A stretch of DNA of 17,807 bases from VMDJ01 sp965659945 (GTDB lineage Bacteria; Pseudomonadota; Gammaproteobacteria; Chromatiales; Chromatiaceae). The notes under the pieces were generated by a model. It made no database searches and had not been told where the DNA came from. It was given only the letters and a program-made list of their open reading frames with translations. Positions 1 through 7,154 of this stretch are shown here, in pieces (the first letter of the stretch is position 1; every line of letters starts with the position of its first letter). Position numbers and translations under genes: made by a program. The stretch is taken from the NCBI GenBank assembly GCA_965659945.1, contig CBFHYJ010000033.1, positions 1-17,807 on the forward strand, in the 5' to 3' direction.

Positions 1-84
1 CTGCGTGAGTGCGGTTTTCGCATTATCTGCAAGCGCGCCATCGTTGATGGTTTGTTTTTCGATAAAGTCTAGCCAGTCTGACAT
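1..84 (-). CDS. Truncated N-terminus of an unidentified protein, possibly YgfZ-like
   Basis: A leftward reading frame opens with ATG at 84 and runs off the left edge, giving 28 codons that begin MSDWLDFIEKQ. A good Shine-Dalgarno (AGGAG on the minus strand, near 89-95) precedes the ATG, which supports it as a real start. The fragment is too short to identify. A short N-terminal lead of this kind (S-D-W-x-x-F-x-E) resembles some gammaproteobacterial YgfZ folate-binding proteins that help Fe-S enzyme maturation, but this is only a guess. It is divergent from the RNase gene at 182, with a 97-base gap that must hold both promoters; I see no convincing pair of promoter boxes there. Confidence 0.6.
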   Translation of the reverse strand, partial: MSDWLDFIEKQTINDGALADNAKTALTQ

Positions 85-181
85 GGTGTTCTCCTGAGAG
101 ACGGTCGTACGCCGCTCTGTTCATCGGGGTATCATAAACAAAACCCACTCATAACGTCCTTGCAGGAATTCAGGAAGTTTT

Positions 182-2005
182 ATGTCGATGCCCTCTGCCC
201 GAGAAGGCGCTCTCGTGTTGTATAAATCTCAGCCAGCCAAAGTGGTTTCAGTGGCTGACAAGATTGAGCTTTCCTTGGCTGATGGGTCGAGTAAAAAAGT
301 CCGACCGAAAGATTTTGTGTTGCTTCATGAAGGTCCGTTCTCAAGCTTTTCTGATTTAGACGCCACGGTTGGTGATGTCGAAGAAGAATGGGAGCTACTA
401 CAAGGGGAGTCGCCAAGCTTCTCCGAGCTAGCCGAGATTGTTTTGGGTGAATTTACTCCGAAGACGGCATGGCAGACTTGGCAACTATTGCAAGCTGGGC
501 TGCATTTCTCCGGTGATACCGAATCTGTTCTGATCAATACGCCAGCCTATGTTGCTGAGCAGTTAGAGCAGCGTCATGCCGCTGAGGCTGAAAAAGCCGC
601 GCATGAGGCTTTTATCAAACGCGTGGAGCAGGGAGCGATTAATGAAGAGGATCGTCCACGCTTGGCTGAAGTGGAACTTGTCGCGCTTGGCGTTAACGAG
701 AACAGTGCGTTATTGAAGCAGTTCAATGTAGATGCGAGTAAAGAGAACGCACATACTTTTTTGATTCGTTGTGGTTATTGGCATGCGGAATACAACCCCT
801 GGCCTCAACGCAATGGCTTGGATTGGGATGAGCTTGAGATCGGCGTGCCAGATATGCCTGATGAGTCTCGTGTTGATATGAAGGATATCGAGGCTTGGGC
901 GATCGATGATGAAGGCAGCAAAGATCCGGATGATGCCATCAGCTTGGTCGATGGTAAGTTGTGGGTGCATATCGCTGATGTCGCATCGTTAGTGCGCCTA
1001 GATGGCCATTTAGATTTAGCGGCGCGTGAACGTGGCGCCAACCTATATTTGCCTGAAGGTGTGAAAACCATGCTGCCTTGGAAGCTGACCGAGCAGTTAG
1101 GTTTGGGTTTGCAGCCAATTTCGCCGGCTTTGAGTATTGGCTTTCGTGTGAATGAAGGGCAAGTTGAGGATGTTGAGATCTGTCTGTCGTCGATCAAAGT
1201 GACGCGTGATAGTTATTCGGCGGTTAACGAACGCATGGATCAAGAGCCTTTTGCTTCGATGGCGGCGATGACAACAGCCTTTCGTGAGCGACGTTTTGCA
1301 AATGATGCAGCACGTCTCGATTTACCTGAGCGTTCAGTTCGTCTAATTGATGGTGAAGTGGTGCTTAAACCGCTCGAATCATTGGCGAGCCGCGATATGG
1401 TGACCGATGCTATGTTAATGGCGGGTGAGGCGGTTTCGTTGTTTGCTGAGCAAAACAACATTGCGATTCCATATGTGGTGCAGCCCCAACCTGAAGAGCT
1501 GCGTGATCCGCAAACACTTTCTCAGATGTGTGCTTACCGTCGTTTATTTAAGCCAAGCCAGACGGCATTACAGCCTGGGCGCCATTTTGGATTGGGCTTG
1601 GATCGCTATACCCGAGCGACTAGTCCGTTGCGTCGTTATTCTGATCTCTTGGTGCATCAACAAATCCGAGCATTTCTGACTGACAAGCCAACATTGAGTG
1701 CTGATCAGGTTGCTGAACGATTGGCGGGTGTGGACTCGGTTTCAGGAAAGGTGCGTCGTACCGAACGTCAATCTAATCTGCATTGGAAGCTGGTTATGTT
1801 GCAACGACTAGGTGATTGGCAAGGTGAGGCAGTCGTTGTGGCACTTGAAGAGCGTAAAGTGGTGGTGTTGATACCTGAGTTGGCGATGGAGATTAAAATG
1901 CGTCGCCAAGAGGAAATGACCTTAGATCAGTCAGTTACGCTGAAAGCGCGTGAGATTAATTTGACTACGCAAGAGGCGTTTTTTCAGGTCCTATCGCTAA
2001 ACTGA
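182..2005 (+). CDS. RNase II-family (RNB domain) 3'-5' exoribonuclease
   Basis: This 607-residue protein is a cytoplasmic RNB-domain exoribonuclease, expected to degrade RNA 3' to 5' to nucleoside monophosphates. The N-terminal ~50 residues (GALVLYKSQPAKVV...) look like a small beta-barrel rather than the two cold-shock domains of E. coli RNase II. The RNB domain begins near residue 235. D242, D248, D250 and D251 in IDDEGSKDPDDA match the four metal-binding aspartates of RNase II (D201, D207, D209, D210). HIADV, LPWKLTEQLGLGL and YTRATSPLRRYSDLLVH (476-492, with R484 at the catalytic arginine position) follow. The last ~60 residues look like a degenerate S1 domain. The start is uncertain: AGGAAG at 172-177 lies 4 bases from ATG 182 and 10 from an in-frame ATG at 188. 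It is not E. coli-type rnb or rnr in architecture, so no symbol is given. Confidence 0.93.
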   Translation: MSMPSAREGALVLYKSQPAKVVSVADKIELSLADGSSKKVRPKDFVLLHEGPFSSFSDLDATVGDVEEEWELLQGESPSFSELAEIVLGEFTPKTAWQTWQLLQAGLHFSGDTESVLINTPAYVAEQLEQRHAAEAEKAAHEAFIKRVEQGAINEEDRPRLAEVELVALGVNENSALLKQFNVDASKENAHTFLIRCGYWHAEYNPWPQRNGLDWDELEIGVPDMPDESRVDMKDIEAWAIDDEGSKDPDDAISLVDGKLWVHIADVASLVRLDGHLDLAARERGANLYLPEGVKTMLPWKLTEQLGLGLQPISPALSIGFRVNEGQVEDVEICLSSIKVTRDSYSAVNERMDQEPFASMAAMTTAFRERRFANDAARLDLPERSVRLIDGEVVLKPLESLASRDMVTDAMLMAGEAVSLFAEQNNIAIPYVVQPQPEELRDPQTLSQMCAYRRLFKPSQTALQPGRHFGLGLDRYTRATSPLRRYSDLLVHQQIRAFLTDKPTLSADQVAERLAGVDSVSGKVRRTERQSNLHWKLVMLQRLGDWQGEAVVVALEERKVVVLIPELAMEIKMRRQEEMTLDQSVTLKAREINLTTQEAFFQVLSLN

Positions 2006-2007
2006 AT

Positions 2008-2035
2008 GTGACCAGAAAGCCTGAGGTTGTATACT
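2008..2035 (+). promoter_or_regulatory. Candidate sigma70 promoter for the small-protein/ATPase operon
   Basis: GTGACC (2008-2013) and TATACT (2030-2035) are separated by 16 bases. The -10 box matches TATAAT at 5 of 6 positions and the -35 at 4 of 6. It lies directly after the RNase stop codon (2003-2005) and about 45 bases before the ATG at 2082. It suggests that the next two genes can be transcribed independently of the RNase gene, although read-through is also possible because no terminator separates them. Confidence 0.4.
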
Positions 2036-2081
2036 GAGCCTAGAGAGGTCTTAAGGCCCGATTTGTACCAAAGGAACAGGC

Positions 2082-2249
2082 ATGTCATCTGATACTGAGC
2101 AGTCCATTTCTGAGCGCGAGTTCGTCGCATTTTGTGAAGCTGAATTTAATCGTCGATCAAACGATGGTGGGCAGTTTGAGCGCGAAGTTTATGAAGACGC
2201 AATGAAGCTTGTTTTGCAGAAGTTACGCCAAAAGGAGGGTAAGGCATGA
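2082..2249 (+). CDS. Small acidic/charged protein of unknown function, 55 aa, coupled to the downstream ATPase
   Basis: A 55-codon frame starts with ATG at 2082, after AAGGA 7 bases upstream, and ends with TGA at 2247-2249. The TGA overlaps the ATG of the ATPase gene (ATGA), the classic arrangement for translational coupling. The product begins MSSDTEQSISEREF and is very polar, with many Glu, Arg and Lys residues, one Cys (C18), no signal peptide and no membrane segment. It is likely to be mostly helical: residues 10-25 and 34-52 can form amphipathic helices. I do not recognise the family. The good ribosome site, the overlap and the absence of any other use for this interval argue that it is real. 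Its position suggests a partner or regulator of the ATPase, which is inference. Confidence 0.75.
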   Translation: MSSDTEQSISEREFVAFCEAEFNRRSNDGGQFEREVYEDAMKLVLQKLRQKEGKA

Positions 2250-4114
2250 TCATTACCCGTCTTGAAGCGACCAATTTACTTAAGTATCAGTCTTTAACGT
2301 TAGATATTCCTGAAAGTGGAATGATCGCCATTAGCGGTCCTAATGAGTCGGGTAAAAGTACGATTGGTGAGGCTATTTGTTTCGCACTTTTTGGTCGTAC
2401 GTTTTCGATTGATGATGAGCATCTTGAGAAGGTGATTCGTTGGGGTGACAACCACTGCGCAGTCACACTAATGTTTAAAGTAGGTGCGGATACCTACGAG
2501 CTTTCACGTTATTTAGAGCGCAATGGTTCGCATAGTGCCAAGCTGATGAAACATCCAGACTTTGATCCAGTTGCACGTGGCATTGAACAGGTCGATCAGT
2601 TTTTAACGGATTTATTAGGTTTTGAGTACGAACAATTCGTCGAATCGTTCTACTTGGCTCAGCGAGAAATCACCACGCCGCATCCTCATAGTGAAGCGGT
2701 CAAAATTATGGCAGGTATTTCGCCGCTTGAAAGTGTCTCTTGGGAAATTGAACACGAGATGGCTGAGCATTATGACTTGCTTGAAGATATTCAGACAGAA
2801 AGTGATGCGATGGATCAGGAGTTGGCTGACCTTGCGCTAGATGAGGGTTTGTTAGAGCAGTTGGAAGCTGATCAAGTCGAGGTATCTGAGCAGTCAGCTA
2901 AGGTCGGCCAGCTAACTAAGGAATTAGACGAAGGGATTGGCCATTATTGTCAAAATACGCAAAACATTGACCGTATATCGCAAAGGAAAAGCCGCCTTGG
3001 TTTAATCCAGTTCATTTTGTTTGTGTTAGCTGTGCTATTTGTCGGAACTTGGATATCGTTAGATCCGTTATCGCATACATCAGAGTCAGCGCAGTGGATT
3101 GCTTTTATTGATAAGTCCATTCCTGAATGGCGAAAAGTTTCAACGACTAACATGATGTATCTGGCTATTTCTTCAAGTGCTTTTTTCTTGCTCGCGATGA
3201 TCAATCGTTCCAGTAAAACAAAACAGATAAATCGCTTAAGAGAAGAGGCTGCTCGTTTAGCGTTTGTATTGCGCGATGCGCGTCATATTCAAGTGGCATT
3301 TGATGACCCTTTGCCAGTCTTTGAGGGACAGGAAGAGAGTGAAGAGTTTGAGGAGGTCTCAGTTGAAGAGCTGCCCTCTCGACCAAGTGATGATGTGTTT
3401 AAGGCTTTAATTGCCCATGTGGATGGTGGCACAGCGAGTACTAAAGAGGTTCGTGATTACGCCAAAGCCGAACTGCATTGGTTGAGCTATGTTTCTGAGT
3501 TATTCGATGCTGAGGTTGCTCAACTTGAGCATAGTATCGATGAAGAAAAGCAACGCAGAGAAGAAGCAGCACGTATTCAGAGTGACTTTGAAGAAGCTAT
3601 GCAGCGTCGCAGTCAGCACTTGGCTGATCTCCAGATTCGTCGTCGTGCGAAAGAGTTAGTACAGGGTGCAATACTTGAAGCATCGACGCACTTTAATCGT
3701 GACATCAAAGACCTAGTTGGGCGTATGTTGCCCAAGTTTACCGATGGTCGTTATGAGCATCTGCAGCTTGATGAGAACTTGAACGTTCGTTTGTTCTCAG
3801 GTCAAAAGCGCGACTTCATGGATCTTGATGAAGTTTCCAGTGGTACCCAGCGTCAGGTGATGTTGGCACTACGCTTATCGCTCTCGCAGAAACTCTTGGG
3901 ACGTAAGGTTACAGGTAATCAATTTGCCTTCTTGGATGAGCCATTTGCGTTCTTTGATGAACAACGTACTCGCCAAGCTCTAGATGCGTTGCGTCAGGTG
4001 AGCGGTGAGATGAGTCAGGTTTGGATTGTGGCGCAAGACTTCCCTGCGGATATGAGTAGTGCGTTTGATCTTAAGATTGAATGTGATCACACGAATACTC
4101 GATTAAGCGTTTAA
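2246..4114 (+). CDS. Rad50/SMC-like ATPase with internal transmembrane hairpin (YhaN-like)
   Basis: This 622-residue protein is a split ABC-type ATPase of the Rad50/SbcC/RecF group. Walker A is GPNESGKST (31-39). A Q-loop-like FYLAQRE has Q139. Coiled-coil-prone stretches follow at ~170-245 and ~320-490. The signature motif is VSSGTQRQ (530-537), Walker B is FAFLDEPF (560-567) with E565, and D571 is a D-loop candidate. Between the coils lie two hydrophobic helices, ~253-270 and ~303-319, joined by ~32 residues, where Rad50/SbcC would carry a long coil and a CxxC zinc hook. No CxxC is present. Membrane helices at this place are a feature of YhaN-like proteins. No SbcD/Mre11-type nuclease gene is adjacent. 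AGGAGG (2233-2238) lies 7 bases from the ATG. DNA-end or membrane-linked DNA handling is possible; the substrate is unknown. Confidence 0.9.
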   Translation: MIITRLEATNLLKYQSLTLDIPESGMIAISGPNESGKSTIGEAICFALFGRTFSIDDEHLEKVIRWGDNHCAVTLMFKVGADTYELSRYLERNGSHSAKLMKHPDFDPVARGIEQVDQFLTDLLGFEYEQFVESFYLAQREITTPHPHSEAVKIMAGISPLESVSWEIEHEMAEHYDLLEDIQTESDAMDQELADLALDEGLLEQLEADQVEVSEQSAKVGQLTKELDEGIGHYCQNTQNIDRISQRKSRLGLIQFILFVLAVLFVGTWISLDPLSHTSESAQWIAFIDKSIPEWRKVSTTNMMYLAISSSAFFLLAMINRSSKTKQINRLREEAARLAFVLRDARHIQVAFDDPLPVFEGQEESEEFEEVSVEELPSRPSDDVFKALIAHVDGGTASTKEVRDYAKAELHWLSYVSELFDAEVAQLEHSIDEEKQRREEAARIQSDFEEAMQRRSQHLADLQIRRRAKELVQGAILEASTHFNRDIKDLVGRMLPKFTDGRYEHLQLDENLNVRLFSGQKRDFMDLDEVSSGTQRQVMLALRLSLSQKLLGRKVTGNQFAFLDEPFAFFDEQRTRQALDALRQVSGEMSQVWIVAQDFPADMSSAFDLKIECDHTNTRLSV

Positions 4115-4127
4115 CTATCATACGTGC

Positions 4128-4159
4128 AAAAAAAAGCCCCGCTCAGCGGGGCTTTTTTT
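4128..4159. terminator. Strong bidirectional intrinsic terminator
   Basis: The perfect stem AGCCCCGC / GCGGGGCT (4135-4142 and 4146-4153) has a TCA loop and is flanked by an A-tract on the left (4128-4134) and a T-tract on the right (4153-4159), so it terminates in both directions. It sits between the convergent ATPase gene (ends 4114) and the leftward membrane-protein gene (ends 4172). Confidence 0.95.
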
Positions 4160-4171
4160 ATTTAATTTTAA

Positions 4172-4525
4172 TTATCTTGCTGAAGTGAACTTATTGACCT
4201 CATCGAGCGGGTCAACTTCATCTTCATTAGCATCAACGTGATGATCTTTTGGGCTCCAAAGATCATGGCAGTGATCTGCCTCAACACCGTCAGCCGTTAG
4301 GATTGTCCAAGTAGCAGCAATCGCCCACATGGCAACACCAAGACCTACTGTCTCCCAGCTTGTATGCGCTAACTGAGAAGGGCCGCCCATGAAGCCATAG
4401 ATCAAAGAGATCATGCCGAATAGCCAAAACACAGAAATTGGGGCGGCACAGTTGGTGCCACAGCCGTACTTACAAGCACCGACAGGTGGGGCAACTATCG
4501 ACATTAATATGCTTTTTACTCGCAT
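4172..4525 (-). CDS. Two-helix membrane protein with N-terminal CxxxCxxxC motif, unknown function
   Basis: This 117-residue protein starts at ATG 4525 behind a clear AAAGGAG. Residues 18-30 read CKYGCGTNCAAPI, giving C18, C22 and C26 just before the first predicted membrane helix (~31-48, SVFWLFGMISLIYGF). A second helix spans ~60-78. The tail (79-117) is acidic and carries D84, H85, C86, H87, D88 and H95/H96, all potential metal ligands. Basic residues near the N-terminus suggest both ends face the cytoplasm, which would put the Cys triad and the His/Cys tail on the same side. I recall similar CKYGC-CAAPI proteins as uncharacterised in other gammaproteobacteria, but I cannot name a function. 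It lies downstream of suhB on the same strand, with a 128-base gap holding a candidate promoter. Metal or Fe-S binding is inference. Confidence 0.85.
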   Translation of the reverse strand: MRVKSILMSIVAPPVGACKYGCGTNCAAPISVFWLFGMISLIYGFMGGPSQLAHTSWETVGLGVAMWAIAATWTILTADGVEADHCHDLWSPKDHHVDANEDEVDPLDEVNKFTSAR

Positions 4526-4562
4526 GATTTCTCCTTTGCCGCTACTTTTTATTATTTGTATG

Positions 4563-4591
4563 AGTAGCTTAGAGCGATAACATCATGTCAA
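4563..4591 (-). promoter_or_regulatory. Candidate promoter for the Cys-rich membrane protein
   Basis: On the minus strand a perfect TTGACA (plus-strand 4586-4591) is followed, after 17 bases, by GCTACT (4563-4568), which matches TATAAT at only 3 of 6 positions. The expected start of transcription, near 4556, would leave a ~30-base leader before the ATG at 4525. The -35 is strong and the -10 weak. Confidence 0.4.
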
Positions 4592-4599
4592 TTGAGGGC

Positions 4600-4630
4600 T
4601 GTGCAAGTGGTGAATATACTATATTGCACA
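4600..4630. repeat. Inverted repeat TGTGCAA...TTGCACA, possible operator
   Basis: TGTGCAA (4600-4606) and its exact complement TTGCACA (4624-4630) flank a 17-base AT-rich spacer. Centre-to-centre spacing is 24 bases, about two helical turns. The repeat lies between the suhB stop and the candidate TTGACA of the membrane-protein gene, upstream of the promoter. No T-tract follows on either strand, so it does not look like a terminator. The binding protein, if any, is unknown. Confidence 0.35.
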
Positions 4631-4653
4631 AGTATTTTTTATTGTAGCAAAAG

Positions 4654-5451
4654 CTAAAAAGCTAATGAATCCGGCAGGTTAGGCTTTATTCGCTTAACCA
4701 TATCGCCATGAACGCGAATTCCACCCGCAATCACATTACCTGACTCGAGGTAGCGATCACCCCCGCGAATATCGCTGACGGTGCCGCCAGCTTCTCGCAC
4801 AATCAGTGCGCCTGCAGCAAAATCCCAACTAGAAAGACCTAGTTCCCAGAAGCCATCAGTTCGACCTGCCGCTACATAGGCCATATCCAAAGCGGCAGAG
4901 CCTGGGCGGCGAATACCCGCGGTATCTTTAACCATGTCTTTCATGATCGCCAGATAGGCATCGATGTAACGCTGATCCCGAAAAGGAATACCGGTGCCAA
5001 TCAGAGCACCTTTAAGGGCTTTCTGATCAGTGACGCGAAGACGACGATCGTTAAGCTGAGCACCTTGACCATGGCTTGCGGTAAACATCTCGTCGCGAAC
5101 AGGGTCGTACACAACTGCGCTTTCGAGTTGACCGCGATACTGCATAGCAATCGATACGGCGAACTGCGGAAAGCCATGTAAAAAGTTGGTTGTGCCGTCG
5201 AGTGGGTCAATGATCCATTGGTAGTCATCGCCTGCATGGCTGCCTGATTCTTCAGCCAGAATTGCATGGCTAGGGTAAGCCTTACGGATGGTATCGATAA
5301 TGATGGCTTCAGCTGATCGATCAACATCGCTAACAAAGTCATTGGTATTTTTTTCGCTCACGCGCAAAGAGTCTAAGCGTGAGAATGAGCGCATGATGAT
5401 GCTGCCAGCTGCACGGGCAGCGCGAATAGCAATGTTAGTCGTTGGATTCAT
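4654..5451 (-). CDS. suhB: Inositol-1-monophosphatase family protein SuhB
   Basis: This 265-residue protein has the complete set of metal-site motifs of the lithium-sensitive inositol monophosphatase superfamily: E67 and E68 in LAEESGS, D82-P-L84-D85-G-T-T in WIIDPLDGTTNF, and D210 in GLSSWDFAAG. Length and spacing agree with E. coli SuhB (267 residues), which hydrolyses inositol-1-phosphate in vitro and also acts with Nus factors in rRNA transcription antitermination. It is divergent from trmJ across 82 bases, the same layout as in E. coli beside the isc locus, which strengthens the assignment. The start at ATG 5451 lacks an obvious Shine-Dalgarno; upstream in frame a stop occurs before any other start, so no better start exists. 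Confidence 0.95.
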   Translation of the reverse strand: MNPTTNIAIRAARAAGSIIMRSFSRLDSLRVSEKNTNDFVSDVDRSAEAIIIDTIRKAYPSHAILAEESGSHAGDDYQWIIDPLDGTTNFLHGFPQFAVSIAMQYRGQLESAVVYDPVRDEMFTASHGQGAQLNDRRLRVTDQKALKGALIGTGIPFRDQRYIDAYLAIMKDMVKDTAGIRRPGSAALDMAYVAAGRTDGFWELGLSSWDFAAGALIVREAGGTVSDIRGGDRYLESGNVIAGGIRVHGDMVKRIKPNLPDSLAF

Positions 5452-5533
5452 GGCGCGCGAGGATACGGCAAAAGGGGTTATCTAGCTACTTTAAATCACG
5501 TTTTCTTTAATGAGCAGCTGATAAGATAAGTCG

Positions 5534-6283
5534 ATGCAAAATATACGCATTGTGCTTGTCGAGACGTCGCATCCGGGGAATATCGGAGCGGTTGCTCGGG
5601 CTATGAAAAATATGTGTCTGACGGAACTGGTGTTGGTCAGTCCCAAACGCTTTCCCGATGAAGAGGCTATTGCGCGCTCTTCGGGTGCAACCGATATCCT
5701 CGACTCAGCTCGTATAGTGACCTCGTTAGAGGAAGCGGTAGGTGACTGCAAATTGGTGATTGGAGCGAGCGCGCGGCAACGTGACGCTGAATTGTGGCAA
5801 GAACTCGATCCGCGACAATGCGCAGCACTAACCTTGGAGCAAAGTCAGAGCGCTCCAGTGTCACTGGTGTTTGGACGAGAGAGTTCGGGATTGACTAAAG
5901 CGGAGCTCGATCGATGCACACACTTGATGCATATCCCGTCAAATCCTGAATACACCTCGTTGAATATTGCGATGGCGGTGCAGGTGATGGCGTATGAGTT
6001 ACGCATGGCCTCTCACGTTCCCGTATCGTCGTCAGCTGAACCACTGGTTTTGCCGGCAGCGACAGTCGAAAAGATGGAAGGGTTGTTTGCGCATTTGCAG
6101 CAAGCATTACAAGATATCGGCTTTATTCATTCGGAGCAGGATGGAAAGATGATGCAAAAATTGCGCAGATTCTTCCATCGAGCGAGTCCGGATGACAAAG
6201 AGATTAATATTTTGCGCGGCATATTGAGTGCGGCACAGGGCGTTAAATCCATGCGATCGGATGCCAGTAATAAACAAACTTAA
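5534..6283 (+). CDS. trmJ: tRNA (cytidine/uridine-32-2'-O)-methyltransferase TrmJ
   Basis: This 249-residue protein is a SPOUT-superfamily (TrmH-like) 2'-O-methyltransferase that uses S-adenosylmethionine to methylate position 32 of the tRNA anticodon loop. The three conserved motifs are visible: VETSHPGNIGAVARAMKNM (9-27), LVFGRESSGLTKAEL (111-125), and IPSNPEYTSLNIAMAVQV (134-151), which forms the trefoil-knot SAM site. Length matches E. coli TrmJ (246). The C-terminal ~80 residues form the family-specific extension. It is divergent from suhB and is followed after 14 bases by cysE, probably in one transcript. The ATG at 5534 has no recognisable Shine-Dalgarno. Confidence 0.95.
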   Translation: MQNIRIVLVETSHPGNIGAVARAMKNMCLTELVLVSPKRFPDEEAIARSSGATDILDSARIVTSLEEAVGDCKLVIGASARQRDAELWQELDPRQCAALTLEQSQSAPVSLVFGRESSGLTKAELDRCTHLMHIPSNPEYTSLNIAMAVQVMAYELRMASHVPVSSSAEPLVLPAATVEKMEGLFAHLQQALQDIGFIHSEQDGKMMQKLRRFFHRASPDDKEINILRGILSAAQGVKSMRSDASNKQT

Positions 6284-6297
6284 CGTTGTAGAAAACT

Positions 6298-7095
6298 ATG
6301 TTTAAACAGATCAATGAAGATCTAGCGATTGTGTTTGAGCGTGACCCGGCGGCACGTAATCGCTTTGAAATCCTGACAACCTATCCAGGTGTGCACGCTG
6401 TGCTGTTTCATCGCCTAGCACATTGGATTTGGAATCTAGGTGCTAAGTGGTTAGCACGTTGGATCTCGCATTTAAGTCGTTGGCTAACTGGTATTGAGAT
6501 CCATCCGGCAGCTACTATCGGGCGCCGTTTGTTTATCGACCACGGCATGGGCGTGGTAATAGGTGAGACAGCGATTATTGGTGATGATGTCACCCTGTAT
6601 CACGGTGTGACCTTAGGCGGTACCAGCTGGCAAAAGGGTAAGCGTCACCCAACGTTGGGGGACAACGTGGTTGTAGGTGCCGGCGCAAAGGTGCTTGGAC
6701 CGATTGAGATTGGCGAGGGAGCTCGTATTGGCTCAAATGCGGTGGTTGTTAAGCCTGTTCCTGCGGCGAGTACCGTTGTGGGTATCCCTGGTCGTTTGGT
6801 GCAAAAGGCAGAAGAGAGTGACTCAAAACATCGTGTCGATATGGCCTCAAAAATGGGTTTTGATGCGTATGGTGCAACCGAGGATGCACCTGACCCGGTG
6901 GCACATGCGATTAACTGCATGCTTGATCACATGCACGTCTACGAGACGCGCATGAAGATGATGTGTGAGGCGATGAAAGAGATGGGGATCGAGGCGCCTG
7001 AAGGTTCTGATCTGCCTGAGTTACCTACCTGCGAGATTATTTCTACGTCAGATGAGATGAAGAAAATGCATCTCGATGAGTCGGACAAAAAATAA
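6298..7095 (+). CDS. cysE: Serine O-acetyltransferase CysE
   Basis: This 265-residue enzyme transfers acetyl from acetyl-CoA to L-serine, the first committed step of cysteine synthesis. The left-handed beta-helix built of hexapeptide repeats runs from about 64 to 165. It contains IDHGMGVVIGETA (80-92) with the catalytic His at H82, YHGVTLGGTSWQKGKRHP (101-118), and VGAGAKVLGPIEIGEGARIGSNAVV (126-150). The N-terminal helical domain is short compared with E. coli CysE, and the C-terminal tail after the helix is long (~95 residues), Met-rich at 206-228, then acidic, ending DKK. It therefore lacks the terminal Ile by which E. coli CysE docks into CysK. Its place between trmJ and iscR is typical of isc-linked cysE genes and fits cysteine supply for Fe-S cluster assembly. 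No clear Shine-Dalgarno precedes the ATG. Confidence 0.94.
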   Translation: MFKQINEDLAIVFERDPAARNRFEILTTYPGVHAVLFHRLAHWIWNLGAKWLARWISHLSRWLTGIEIHPAATIGRRLFIDHGMGVVIGETAIIGDDVTLYHGVTLGGTSWQKGKRHPTLGDNVVVGAGAKVLGPIEIGEGARIGSNAVVVKPVPAASTVVGIPGRLVQKAEESDSKHRVDMASKMGFDAYGATEDAPDPVAHAINCMLDHMHVYETRMKMMCEAMKEMGIEAPEGSDLPELPTCEIISTSDEMKKMHLDESDKK

Positions 7096-7129
7096 ATCCC
7101 AATAAACCGCAAAAACTACCGGTTTAGCT

Positions 7130-7154
7130 AATGTTGACTGAATTAGTCAGGAAT
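7130..7154 (+). promoter_or_regulatory. IscR type 1 binding site
   Basis: The core TTGACTGAATTAGTCA followed by GGAAT, preceded by AATG, fits the 25-base type 1 consensus for [2Fe-2S]-IscR. The YYGACT and YAGTCRRS halves and the RWWW centre match fully; the only mismatches are in the outer bases. It overlaps the -35 box of the iscR promoter, as expected for autorepression. Confidence 0.85.

Noticed and set aside
7103..7126. TAAACCG/CGGTTTA hairpin between cysE and iscR as a terminator
   Set aside because: The stem is AT-rich with a 10-base loop and no T-tract follows; it may be chance or a weak attenuator, so I do not call it.
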